DNA of 33,359 nucleotides, from assembly GCA_030603565.1 (NCBI GenBank), contig JAUVXM010000025.1, positions 1 to 33,359 on the forward strand, given 5' to 3'. This document shows, one piece after another, positions 23,154 through 31,595 of the stretch (positions are counted from its first letter, which is position 1; each line of letters opens with the position of its first letter). The notes beneath the pieces were generated by a model. That model was not told the origin of the DNA. It did not search any database and worked only from the letters and a program-made list of their open reading frames with translations. A program made the translations under genes and the position numbers. This DNA is from Candidatus Aminicenantota bacterium (lineage in GTDB: Bacteria; Acidobacteriota; Aminicenantia; Aminicenantales; Aminicenantaceae).

Positions 23154-25121
23154 ATGGATAAGGATAAAGTTTTTGCTGCAATAATTGCTATTATCTTTAT
23201 TTTTCTTTTATCCTGCTCAAAAGAATCAGATAATAACTCTGAAATATTTAGGATAATAGACCATCTTGAGAAAAATAACATTGTCCGTACACCTTTGAGC
23301 AATGATTATGGTTCAGAGCAGTCGAAAAAAAAGAGCTACCCGCTCAAATCCTCCCTGCTTCTGGATGCAGGTGCGGGAGAGAATCCGTTTGCTATTAAAA
23401 GAAAATTACGACTTGGAGGTACTGAGAGGAATATAGTTTTTTCACCTCCTGATAGCGAATACAGGATCACCTGCGAACTAAGAGGGAATTCGATCCTGGA
23501 ATTTGGGATAGGTATTATTCGGGATAAGCATTCTGAAAAAGAACAGACTTCCCAAGATGAAAACAGTAATGGGGTTAATTTTGTAATTACGCTGGAGATA
23601 AACGGCAGAAAAAAAACCGTTTTTCAAAAATATATTAGCGGCCCTTCAGGTGATCAGGAGGGAAGTTTTTCATTTATCCGCTATTCTGTCAAATTGCCTT
23701 ATGAGCAAAAAAAGGCATACTTGATATTTGAAACCACGGGAAGCAGCCAAAATTATTCATTCTGGGTTAATCCGGTCCTATACTCAAAAAAAGCCGATAC
23801 TCGTAATGTTATATTGATTTCCATAGACACACTTCGGGCTGATCATCTGGGCTGTTACGGTTATGACAGAGAGACAAGTCCCAATATTGATGCTTTAGCT
23901 GCAGATAGTTCGGTTTTTCTTAATACATATGCTTCTTCTTCCTGGACTCTTCCTTCGCATATTTCCCTATTGACTTCACTTCACAGCATTCATCATCAGG
24001 TCAGTCACGAAGATGATAGAATAGATCCGGAGATAATCACACTGGCGGATATGATGCGGATAAATAGCTTCTCCTGCGCTGCCTTTACGGGTGGTGGATT
24101 TGTCAGCTCCAGTTATGGATTTTCTAAAGGGTTTGACTCGTACAATGAGGGTGTTGGGGGAGTATTTCATCAGGATTCAGCCGAGCGAGTTTATGGAGCT
24201 GTATCTGATTGGATCGACCGGCAGCAGGATAGAGATTTTTTTCTCTTCATTCACACTTATCAAACCCATAACCCCTATGTTTGCCCTTATCCATATAAGG
24301 TGATGTTCTTGGATGAAAAAGCAAAGGTGGGAAATATCGATCTGAAGGGCCATTTGGGTGGCCTCAGCAATATTTTCAAAAAAATCCCTGAACCGGAGGT
24401 TCGGAATATTATCGGTCTTTATGATGGTGAAATACGCTACACGGATGAAAAGCTTATTGGGCAGCTGGTAAATAAGCTTAAACAACTTGGACTTTATCAG
24501 CAGACGATGATAATTGTAACTAGCGATCACGGAGAAGAGTTTTTTGACCACGGCGGCTGGGAGCACGGGCACACTTTATATGATGAATTAATTAAAGTCC
24601 CGTTAATAATCAAGTTTCCGGACTTAAAATACAAAGGGCAGAGAAGTAAATCTATTGTGTCTTTGGTTGACCTTATGCCCACTATCTGTGATGAGATGGG
24701 AGTGGATTCTTCAGGATTGAAAATTGATGGAAAAAGCCTTATTCCGGTGTTGAGGGGAAGAGAGAAAAAAGATAGGGTTTTTCTGGCAGAACTCGGAGGC
24801 AATATTTTAAATTCACATATACCTGAGAAGATTTCTACAAACCGGGGGAAGAAAAAGCTCATATTGAGCCAAAGATTCAGCCCTGCGGAACTGGATTTTT
24901 TCACCTTCCCGCCTCCGGAGGCCGGGCCTGTCGAGTTTTATGATCTGTCAGTCGATCCGTTTGAAAAGAACAATACAGCTGGGAAAAACATTGAGCTTGT
25001 CAACCGGATTATAGATTGGATAGATGAGATAATTCGGACAGCTGAAAAGCGTATGACCGGTAAAGCTGTGATGAATGAAAAGCTCAGAGAGCAGTTAAAG
25101 GCATTAGGATATATCCGTTGA
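23154..25121 (+). CDS. Lipoprotein of the sulfatase/alkaline-phosphatase superfamily with Thr at the nucleophile site
   Basis: I start at ATG 23154, not 23133, which lies in the -10 box. The 655-residue product opens with a lipoprotein signal (DKDKVFAAIIAIIFIFLLSC, lipobox LLSC). A beta-rich region of about 190 residues follows, and then a sulfatase-fold domain: NVILISIDTLRADHLGCYGY with metal Asp, SSSWTLPSHISLLTSLHSIHH, and the second metal site SDHGEEFFDHGGWEHGH. The place of the formylglycine-forming Cys/Ser in CxPSR is a Thr (TLPSH), as in phospho- and phosphoethanolamine-transferases. It may therefore be a phosphotransferase or phosphodiesterase rather than a sulfatase. Being upstream of glycosyltransferases, it may decorate a surface glycan. 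Confidence 0.82.
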   Translation: MDKDKVFAAIIAIIFIFLLSCSKESDNNSEIFRIIDHLEKNNIVRTPLSNDYGSEQSKKKSYPLKSSLLLDAGAGENPFAIKRKLRLGGTERNIVFSPPDSEYRITCELRGNSILEFGIGIIRDKHSEKEQTSQDENSNGVNFVITLEINGRKKTVFQKYISGPSGDQEGSFSFIRYSVKLPYEQKKAYLIFETTGSSQNYSFWVNPVLYSKKADTRNVILISIDTLRADHLGCYGYDRETSPNIDALAADSSVFLNTYASSSWTLPSHISLLTSLHSIHHQVSHEDDRIDPEIITLADMMRINSFSCAAFTGGGFVSSSYGFSKGFDSYNEGVGGVFHQDSAERVYGAVSDWIDRQQDRDFFLFIHTYQTHNPYVCPYPYKVMFLDEKAKVGNIDLKGHLGGLSNIFKKIPEPEVRNIIGLYDGEIRYTDEKLIGQLVNKLKQLGLYQQTMIIVTSDHGEEFFDHGGWEHGHTLYDELIKVPLIIKFPDLKYKGQRSKSIVSLVDLMPTICDEMGVDSSGLKIDGKSLIPVLRGREKKDRVFLAELGGNILNSHIPEKISTNRGKKKLILSQRFSPAELDFFTFPPPEAGPVEFYDLSVDPFEKNNTAGKNIELVNRIIDWIDEIIRTAEKRMTGKAVMNEKLREQLKALGYIR

Positions 25122-25192
25122 AAATTAGTTTGATTTAAAACGACTCTTTACTTTAAAATAGGGGAAGAAATATCAGATAAAGTGAGACGGTT

Positions 25193-25432
25193 ATGAAAAA
25201 TTTTTTAGAAATCAAATCTTTGGATGAGAGAGAGCAAAAACGGCTTTCTGATAAGATTGAGAAGATTTTGGCTGAAAAGAAGAAAAAAAGAGTATTTAGT
25301 GAACAGGAAATAGAAGAGATAGAAAATATGCAGCTGAATCCGCTTCTGGATATTCAGGATGTCCAAAGTGTTTATGAGAATTTGATGTTTAAAAGTAAAA
25401 AAAACAGGAATTCAAGAAATTCAAATGACTGA
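25193..25432 (+). CDS. Small charged helical protein of unknown function
   Basis: This 79-residue protein is not recognised. It is almost wholly helical and rich in Lys and Glu (EREQKRLSDKIEKILAEKKKKR; SEQEIEEIENM), with no membrane segment or Cys pair. GTGAGACGG lies before the start. It overlaps the next gene by eight bases and sits between the sulfatase-like gene and a coiled-coil protein in the polysaccharide cluster, so a structural or partner role for the coiled-coil protein is possible. It is retained as real because of the overlap, the amino-acid composition and the operon position. Confidence 0.6.
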   Translation: MKNFLEIKSLDEREQKRLSDKIEKILAEKKKKRVFSEQEIEEIENMQLNPLLDIQDVQSVYENLMFKSKKNRNSRNSND

Positions 25433-26039
25433 TATAAAAATAGATTATGACAATATTGATGTGACTGATATCATGAAACAGATTCAGGCAAAGGCTGCTT
25501 CTCCACCAAAGAAACCGCCTCCACCTAAAAAAACCGAATCTACCTCTAAGCCGGCTTTGCAAATACCTGAACCGGAACAGGTTCCCATGGTGCTGCCTAA
25601 ATGGAGAAGAATCCTGTTGAAGCTAATGAAGCCGTTTTCCCCTCTGATTAAACTGCTGATACTACCTGTACATCATGATTTAATGCAGACTGTTTATAAT
25701 CTCTATCATGTGAATAAAAGGTTGGATTATTTTAACACCAAGATGGAGCAGAGCCTGACGAAATTAAGTGGAGAATTATACTCTACATCCGAAAGGTTAG
25801 ATTTAAAAATCGACAGGTTCAATGAAAGGTATGATCAAATTTCCCTTAGATTGGAAGACTTGGATAAAACTATGGAATATGTAAAGACTCTGCATAGTCT
25901 CTGTCATAATATTGTGGTTGAATTGACAAAGCTGAAAATTGAGGAGGAACGCACGAAAGTCAAGATCAGGATAATGGAAAAAGATTTTGAATTCCTGAGC
26001 CGGAAAGAACAAGTGCTGGAGAAGAAAGCCTTTAAATGA
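25425..26039 (+). CDS. Coiled-coil protein with an IDVxxIM motif, polysaccharide locus
   Basis: This 204-residue protein opens with IDYDNIDVTDIMKQIQAKA. A short motif of this shape is, to my memory, found at the N-termini of many O-antigen or capsule methyltransferases and glycosyltransferases. A proline-rich linker (PPKKPPPPKK) follows, then a hydrophobic/amphipathic stretch at about 58-85 (WRRILLKLMKPFSPLIKLLILP) and a long coiled coil (about 95-200). The methyltransferase or transferase domain that usually follows is missing, so it may act as a scaffold or length-ruler for the glycosyltransferases. It overlaps the next gene by ATGA. Function is inferred from context only. Confidence 0.65.
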   Translation: MTDIKIDYDNIDVTDIMKQIQAKAASPPKKPPPPKKTESTSKPALQIPEPEQVPMVLPKWRRILLKLMKPFSPLIKLLILPVHHDLMQTVYNLYHVNKRLDYFNTKMEQSLTKLSGELYSTSERLDLKIDRFNERYDQISLRLEDLDKTMEYVKTLHSLCHNIVVELTKLKIEEERTKVKIRIMEKDFEFLSRKEQVLEKKAFK

Positions 26040-27208
26040 AAGTCGCTTTTGTTGTTCAAAGATACGGCCTGGAGATAAGCGGTGGGGCTGAGCTTCATTG
26101 CCGCTGGGTCACTGAACATATGAAAAAATACTGGGATGTCGAAGTCCTGACAACCAGGGCTCTGGATTATATTACATGGGAGAATTATTATACAGCCTCA
26201 GATGCAGCGGTCAATGGCGTTCCAGTCAGGAGATTCCCGGTTATAAAAACCAGAAACCCGGAGAGGTTCGGCAAGGTCCAGAATATTGTTTTGAAAAGCG
26301 AACATAAAAAAGAAGACGAAATATTGTGGTTAGAGGAGGAGGGTCCTTTTTCCCCCGATCTTATTGATTATATCAAAAGACATAGAGATGATTATGATTA
26401 TTTTATCTTTTTCAGCTATCGATACTATCACTCCTATTGGGGGGTCAAGGCTGCGCCTCACAAAAGCATTCTTGTGCCTACTGCAGAGCATGATCCTGTT
26501 ATCTATTTAAAAATATTTAAGGATCTGTTCAGAAAACCCCGGGGAATCGTGTATAATTCGGCGGAAGAAAAAAAATTAATTAATACGGTTTCCGGCAATG
26601 AAAATGTTAAGGGGGAAATAGCGGGTGTAGGAGCTGAGGTCCCGGAGGATATCTTTTCAAAACAGTTCTGTCAGAAATATGGAATAAAAGATGATTACAT
26701 TATCTATATAGGACGTATCGATAAAAACAAAGGGTGTGCTGAGCTCTTTGATTTTTTTAGCCGCTATAAAGAAGAAACCGGCTCCAATATCAAATTGGTG
26801 CTGGTAGGCAGCACCGTGTTAAAGATCCCAATCCATCCTGACATAATTTATCTCGGATTTCTTTCCGAGGAGGAAAAGTTTTCTGCCCTTAACAAAGCTT
26901 TGCTTTTACTTATGCCTTCGTTTTATGAGAGCCTGTCCATGGTCACAAACGAAGCATGGGCTATGCATAAACCGGTCCTAGCTAATGCCTGCTGTGAGGT
27001 ATTAAAAGGCCAGTGTGAAAGGAGCAGGGCCGGCTTGTACTATGAAAATTACAGAGAATTTAAAGAGGCGCTCATGCTTTTTCTGGGCTCGTCTAGGCTT
27101 CGTTCCCGCATGGGAAAAAACGGCCGTAAGTATTTTCAGGATAATTATACCTGGGGAACTATCGAAAAAAAATATCTGTCTCTTCTAAAGTGCTTGGAAA
27201 AGGAATAA
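26036..27208 (+). CDS. GT4-type glycosyltransferase (copy A)
   Basis: This is a 390-residue GT-B fold retaining glycosyltransferase. The N-terminal acceptor domain starts [24 protein letters not shown]. The donor domain has IIYIGRIDKNKGCAELFDFF (about 221-240), GFLSEEEKFSALNKALLLLMPSFYESLSM, and the EX7E pair (Glu of YESL and Glu of NEAW) that contacts the sugar nucleotide. It overlaps the coiled-coil gene by four bases. It is a clear relative of the protein at 29397: both share FVVQRYG, GGxELHCR, DYITWxN and the GCxEL block. Donor and acceptor cannot be named. It probably builds a cell-surface polysaccharide. Confidence 0.87.
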   Translation: MKVAFVVQRYGLEISGGAELHCRWVTEHMKKYWDVEVLTTRALDYITWENYYTASDAAVNGVPVRRFPVIKTRNPERFGKVQNIVLKSEHKKEDEILWLEEEGPFSPDLIDYIKRHRDDYDYFIFFSYRYYHSYWGVKAAPHKSILVPTAEHDPVIYLKIFKDLFRKPRGIVYNSAEEKKLINTVSGNENVKGEIAGVGAEVPEDIFSKQFCQKYGIKDDYIIYIGRIDKNKGCAELFDFFSRYKEETGSNIKLVLVGSTVLKIPIHPDIIYLGFLSEEEKFSALNKALLLLMPSFYESLSMVTNEAWAMHKPVLANACCEVLKGQCERSRAGLYYENYREFKEALMLFLGSSRLRSRMGKNGRKYFQDNYTWGTIEKKYLSLLKCLEKE

Positions 27209-27210
27209 TT

Positions 27211-28278
27211 ATGGAAGTCCACCAGTTTGCAACTTCATTGAGCTATGGGGATGCCATATCCAATGAGATGATGGAAATCCGTGAAGTTCTAAAGGAAAAG
27301 GGGTACTGCTCTGAGATATTCGTCAAGTTTTTCGATCCCCGCATGGCAAAACACATTAAGGATTATCGTGAATATAAAAAGTACAGCTCTTCAAAGAATG
27401 TGGTGATTTTTCATTTTTCAATCGGCTCACCGGTGTCCAAGGTTTTTTTCCGGATTCCTGACAAAAAAATTATGATCTATCACAATATAACTCCCTACGA
27501 ATATTTTCTTGACTACCATCGCATATTAACGCGGGAGTGTTATAAAGGCCGGCTGGAAATCAATCTTTTTGTGGATAAGGTCGATCTAGCTCTGGGTGAT
27601 TCGGAGTTTAACCGGCTAGAACTGGAAAGAGTCGGATATAGAAACACCAGTGTCTTGCCGTTGCTGCTGGATTTTGCCAAGTTCGACCGTCCCGGTGATC
27701 CGGTGGTAAAAAAGATATTTTCTAACAATAAATTTACACTTCTTTTTGTAGGCCGGGTCATCCCCAATAAAAAATTCGAGGATGTTATTAAGACTTTTTA
27801 TTTTTATAATAAATATTTTAACTCTGATTCACGACTAATACTGGCAGGAGATTACCGGGGAATGGAACAATATTTGGCTGGATTACAGGATTTGGTGCAA
27901 AAGCTTGAGCTGGAAGACGTCCATTTTACCGGACACCTTAGCTTTCCGGAACTTGTTGCTTATTTCAATACTGCAGATGTATATTTAAGCATGAGTGCCC
28001 ATGAAGGATTCGGTGTTCCTCTTCTGGAAGCATTTTATAAAAGAATTCCTGTAGTAGCTTTTGCAGCCGGGGCTGTAGAAGAAACTATGAATTCAGGAGG
28101 AATACTGCTCCGGCATAAGGATTTTGCCGCTACTGCCGCTTTACTGAATGAACTGTATCAAGACCGGGGGTTAAGAGAAAAAGTGGTTATGTCACAGAAA
28201 AAGGCTCTAAAAAAATATGCCCTGAGTAATGTGAGCCGGATTTTACTTGAGTATATTAAAAAGGTTGAAAAAAGATGA
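27211..28278 (+). CDS. GT4-type glycosyltransferase (copy B)
   Basis: The start is ATG 27211, with AAAAGGA six bases upstream, two bases after the previous stop; GTG 27190 would overlap without support. The 355-residue product begins MEVHQFATSLSYGDAISNEM. It has HFSIGSPVSKVFF, IMIYHNITPYEYF, LFVGRVIPNKKFEDVIKTFYFY (about 174-195), and the donor-site EX7E in SAHEGFGVPLLEAFYKRIPVVAF. It is a close paralogue of the next gene: YHNITPxxYF, DxALxDSEFNRxEL and VPNK/IPNK in shared order. It is coupled by ATGA to that gene. Substrates are unknown. Confidence 0.87.
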   Translation: MEVHQFATSLSYGDAISNEMMEIREVLKEKGYCSEIFVKFFDPRMAKHIKDYREYKKYSSSKNVVIFHFSIGSPVSKVFFRIPDKKIMIYHNITPYEYFLDYHRILTRECYKGRLEINLFVDKVDLALGDSEFNRLELERVGYRNTSVLPLLLDFAKFDRPGDPVVKKIFSNNKFTLLFVGRVIPNKKFEDVIKTFYFYNKYFNSDSRLILAGDYRGMEQYLAGLQDLVQKLELEDVHFTGHLSFPELVAYFNTADVYLSMSAHEGFGVPLLEAFYKRIPVVAFAAGAVEETMNSGGILLRHKDFAATAALLNELYQDRGLREKVVMSQKKALKKYALSNVSRILLEYIKKVEKR

Positions 28279-29351
28279 GAGTAGACCAACTAATTCCCGC
28301 CTATCACAGAGGAGATGCGATCGGCGATACTGCTACCCATATGAAACAATATTTTTTATCCCAGGGATTTGAATCTCAGATTTATTGTCTGACGCGAGAC
28401 GAAGGCCTGGAAAATGAATCCGAGCTATTTGCCAATTTTAAAGCACCCTCAGCCGGGGATGTGTCTTTCTTTCATTTTGCTATGCCATCTCCTTTGACAC
28501 CTGCGTTTATTAAGCTAAAAAGCAAGAAAGTGATTCTTTATCATAATATTACCCCGGAAAAATATTTCACAGATTACAGCCGGGAAATGGCACGGTTGTG
28601 CCGATTGGGAAGAGAAGAACTGAGGTCATTAACTCCATATGTGGATTTAGCCCTGGCCGATTCTGAGTTTAACCGCAGGGAATTGCTTGAGTTTGGTTTT
28701 AAAAAAACCGCTGTTTTTCCACTTTTTGTCGATTATAAGAAATATGAAAAACCGTTCAGCCGGTTCATGTTCGACCTGTTTGATGATGATAGGACAAATA
28801 TCCTTTTTATTGGACGCATTGTGCCCAATAAAGCAATAGAAGATCTGATAAAGACGACTTTTTACTATAAAAAGTATATCTCCCCTCTTATACGGCTGAT
28901 CATTACAGGCAAGACATCTTCTTTACCGAAGTATTATGAAGGACTTATTCGTATGGCTGATGAGTTCTATCTTAAGCCGGAGGAAATATGTTTTACCGGC
29001 CATATCTCTGACGAAGAAATGTTTGCGCTCTACCGGGTTTCGGATGTCTTTCTTTCCTTAAGTGAACATGAAGGTTTCGGGCTTCCTTTTATTGAATGTA
29101 TGATGTTTGAGCTTCCTGTTATTGCTTATAACTGTACCGCTGTTCCGTATACTTTGGGAGATTCAGGGATTCTTATCAATCATAAAAGAGTCGACTACGT
29201 TGGAGAACTGGTTCATCTGGCAGCCCGGGATAAAAAATTTAAAGCTGCAGTTATTGAAGGGCAAAAACGGAAGCTTAAAAAATACAGAGAACAGGATTTA
29301 AAAGCTCTTTTACTCAACCATTTTAATACTTTAACGGCGGAGAGCGGTTAA
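28275..29351 (+). CDS. GT4-type glycosyltransferase (copy B')
   Basis: This 358-residue paralogue of the preceding gene starts on its ATGA overlap. Shared features are the RVDQLIPAYHRGDAIGDTATHM start (compare GDAISNEM), FFHFAMPSPLTPAFI, VILYHNITPEKYF, DLALADSEFNRREL, ILFIGRIVPNKAIEDLIKTTFYYKKY, and the donor-site EX7E in LSEHEGFGLPFIECMMFELPVIAY. The pair probably arose by tandem duplication and then took different linkages. The next gene follows after 45 bases, a gap that holds a degenerate repeat end. Confidence 0.87.
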   Translation: MRVDQLIPAYHRGDAIGDTATHMKQYFLSQGFESQIYCLTRDEGLENESELFANFKAPSAGDVSFFHFAMPSPLTPAFIKLKSKKVILYHNITPEKYFTDYSREMARLCRLGREELRSLTPYVDLALADSEFNRRELLEFGFKKTAVFPLFVDYKKYEKPFSRFMFDLFDDDRTNILFIGRIVPNKAIEDLIKTTFYYKKYISPLIRLIITGKTSSLPKYYEGLIRMADEFYLKPEEICFTGHISDEEMFALYRVSDVFLSLSEHEGFGLPFIECMMFELPVIAYNCTAVPYTLGDSGILINHKRVDYVGELVHLAARDKKFKAAVIEGQKRKLKKYREQDLKALLLNHFNTLTAESG

Positions 29352-29370
29352 CACTTTGTAATCGTAGAAA

Positions 29371-29392
29371 CATATTTTATGAATGGTACAGA
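29371..29392. repeat. Degenerate dispersed repeat end before a glycosyltransferase gene
   Basis: ACATATTTTATGAATGGTAC followed by AGA aligns with ACATTTTTTATGAATAGTTC plus AGG, with about four differences. It ends a few bases before the ATG at 29397. This is a weak match. Confidence 0.35.
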
Positions 29393-29396
29393 ATAG

Positions 29397-30566
29397 ATGA
29401 AAATTGCGTTTGTAGTACAACGATATGGAAAGGAGGTTATGGGGGGGTCTGAACTGCACTGCCGGCTGGTGGCAGAGAGGTTGGCTGCAACAGGACATGA
29501 CTGCACAGTTTATACTACCGCTGCTAAAGACTATATTACCTGGAAGAATGAATATCTGCCGGGAGAAACAATACTTAATGGAGTTTTGATCAAGCGATTT
29601 GAAGTGGATAAGGAAAGGGATATTGATTCGTTTAATAAATATTCTGATTGGATTTTTGCCAATAAGCACAGCTGTGAGCATGAGATCGAATGGATGGACA
29701 GGCAGGGGCCCTGTTGTCCTGATCTGTTAGAAGCGATAGGTAAAGAAGATCAGGATCATGATTTTTTTATTTTTTTTACTTACCTTTATTACAATACTTA
29801 TTGGGGGCTGAAAAAAGTTAAGGGCAAGAAAGCGCTTGTCCCAACTGCCCATGATGAGCCGGCTCTTTATCTTGACATAATGCAGGAAGTCTTTTCTGCG
29901 CCTCAAGCTTTTGTTTATAACACTGAAGCTGAAAAAACTATGCTGAACAAGCAGTTTTCGTTTAAGGGAAAATACAGTGATATTGTTGGTGTAGGAGTAG
30001 ATATTCCCGAAGATAAAAAGGAGCTTGTTTTTTCACAAAAGTATGGAATAGAACGGCCGTATATCCTATACGCCGGAAGGATCGAGCCCGGAAAAGGTTG
30101 TCAGGAACTTATAGACTATTTCCTGCTGTATAATCAGGATAATCCTGGCATGGAGCTAGTGCTTATTGGAAAGCTCCTGATGGATTTACCCTCTCATCCT
30201 AATATCAGATACCTTGGATTTGTTCCGCCGGAAGACAAAAATGCCGCCATGAGGCATGCTTTGGTGACTATTCATTCTTCCTATCTGGAAAGTCTATGCA
30301 TGGCAGCCCAGGAGTCCCTAGTAGTAAGAACGCCGATTTTGGTTCAAGGAAAGACTGAGCCCCTTAAGCAGCATTGTCTCAAAGGAAATTGCGGACTTTG
30401 GTATTCCAGCAGCAATGAGTTTGCCTTGGCTCTTTCTCTGTTTCGGAAGGATAATAGATTGCGAAAAATCATGGGCGAAAACGGTTATCAATATATACAA
30501 CAAAATTATTCCTGGGAAAAAATCATGGATAAATACAGGAAGCTTTTTGGATTTTTAAAACCATAA
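29397..30566 (+). CDS. GT4-type glycosyltransferase (copy A')
   Basis: This 389-residue paralogue of the gene at 26036 begins [24 protein letters not shown] and also has [45 protein letters not shown] (about 221-241) and the EX7E pair in [22 protein letters not shown]. No strong ribosome site is visible before ATG 29397, where a degenerate repeat end lies. Together the four genes form the mirror order A, B, B', A'. It is the last gene of the polysaccharide cluster and is followed by a promoter-like site for the GTPase gene. Confidence 0.87.
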   Translation: MKIAFVVQRYGKEVMGGSELHCRLVAERLAATGHDCTVYTTAAKDYITWKNEYLPGETILNGVLIKRFEVDKERDIDSFNKYSDWIFANKHSCEHEIEWMDRQGPCCPDLLEAIGKEDQDHDFFIFFTYLYYNTYWGLKKVKGKKALVPTAHDEPALYLDIMQEVFSAPQAFVYNTEAEKTMLNKQFSFKGKYSDIVGVGVDIPEDKKELVFSQKYGIERPYILYAGRIEPGKGCQELIDYFLLYNQDNPGMELVLIGKLLMDLPSHPNIRYLGFVPPEDKNAAMRHALVTIHSSYLESLCMAAQESLVVRTPILVQGKTEPLKQHCLKGNCGLWYSSSNEFALALSLFRKDNRLRKIMGENGYQYIQQNYSWEKIMDKYRKLFGFLKP

Positions 30567-30583
30567 GAAAATATTGGATAAAT

Positions 30584-30612
30584 TTGACTATACCCCCTTA
30601 TTGTGTTAAAAA
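30584..30612 (+). promoter_or_regulatory. Candidate promoter of the MglA-like gene
   Basis: TTGACT (30584-30589), 17 bases, then TAAAAA (30607-30612). The leader would be only a few bases long, in keeping with the lack of a clear ribosome site before ATG 30625. Confidence 0.35.
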
Positions 30613-30624
30613 AATATAAGACAA

Positions 30625-31464
30625 ATGGCTTTTGTAAACTATACTACCAAGAACATTGCTATTAAGATAGTTTATTATGGGCCGGGTCTAAGCGGAAAAA
30701 CTACAAACCTTCGTTATATATACAGCAGGATGGACAATAGCTCCAGAGGAGAGCTTTTATGTTTGGAAACTCCTATTGAGCGGACTATTTTCTTTGATCT
30801 GCTGCCAATAAAGGCAGGTATGATCCATGATTTCCAAATCCATTTTCAATTAATGACTGTTCCGGGTCAGGTCTTTTATGGAGCCTCGAGAAAAAGTGTT
30901 CTTAAGGGCGCAGATGGTCTTGTTTTTGTGGCTGATTCTCAAATTCCTCTTCTTGATGCAAATTTAGAAAATTTTGACGGCCTGAGAAAAAACCTTTTAG
31001 AATACAATGTTGACTTAAATTTTATTCCTATTGTCTTCCAGTATAATAAGAGAGACTTGGAGACTCTTATTCCAGTTGAAACATTCAACAGTCTCTTAAA
31101 TCCTTTGAAGCTTCCTTTTTATGAGTCCTCTGCTATCAATGGAGAAGGAGTATTTGAAACCCTAAAAGCAATAGCTAAAATCACAGTCCCGTATGTTAGG
31201 GAAAAAGTTTTTGGTGAAAAAAGAGAGCCTGCAGAAAAAGATAAGCAAGAACGGAAAATAATCATAGAAGAAGCTGAGAGGGAGAGAGAAAAACTGAAAG
31301 AGGGAGTAATGGAAGAGGTTAAGAAAGCCGCCGGAGAGGATGTAGAGTTTGTATCGAAACAAGAAGAAGCCCCTATTCGTATGACAAAAATAAAATTTAG
31401 AAGCCAGAGGGATATCGAAAACGAAGTCGAGAATCTATCTAAAGAATTTTCGCATCTGAAATAA
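30625..31464 (+). CDS. MglA-like small Ras-superfamily GTPase with a C-terminal extension
   Basis: Residues 1-195 form an MglA-type GTPase: P-loop GPGLSGKTTN (19-28), a GPxxSGKTTN form typical of bacterial MglA; switch II TVPGQVFY (78-85), where the DxxG Asp of Ras is replaced as usual in MglA; and the base-specificity motif QYNKRDL (139-145). MglA sets cell polarity and drives gliding or twitching in Myxococcus together with the roadblock protein MglB. No mglB is in the window. Beyond residue 195, about 85 extra residues follow: a highly charged coiled coil (KQERKIIIEEAEREREKLKEG) and a tail (MTKIKFRSQRDIENEVENL). These are absent from the roughly 195-residue classical protein. It may be a partner- or pole-binding tail. 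Confidence 0.85.
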   Translation: MAFVNYTTKNIAIKIVYYGPGLSGKTTNLRYIYSRMDNSSRGELLCLETPIERTIFFDLLPIKAGMIHDFQIHFQLMTVPGQVFYGASRKSVLKGADGLVFVADSQIPLLDANLENFDGLRKNLLEYNVDLNFIPIVFQYNKRDLETLIPVETFNSLLNPLKLPFYESSAINGEGVFETLKAIAKITVPYVREKVFGEKREPAEKDKQERKIIIEEAEREREKLKEGVMEEVKKAAGEDVEFVSKQEEAPIRMTKIKFRSQRDIENEVENLSKEFSHLK

Positions 31465-31535
31465 GGGGTCAGGTCTTGTTTTTTGCTTTATTTATAATAT
31501 TTTTCATTTTTAAGCAAAAAACAAGACCTGACCCC
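31465..31535. repeat. Perfect 24-bp inverted repeat, REPIN/MITE-like or terminator
   Basis: GGGGTCAGGTCTTGTTTTTT plus GCTT (31465-31488) is matched exactly in reverse complement at 31512-31535, with a 23-base AT-rich loop. It begins right after the GTPase TAA. GGGGTCAGGTCTT ends are often seen on short palindromes linked to REP-associated (Y1) transposases. No transposase is present. As RNA it would be a strong hairpin, though followed by A rather than T residues, so termination would work better on the opposite strand. Confidence 0.75.
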
Positions 31536-31595
31536 AAAAAAAATATTCCAATGAAAATAATAGGAGTATTCGTACGTCTATACAGATGAGAAGAT

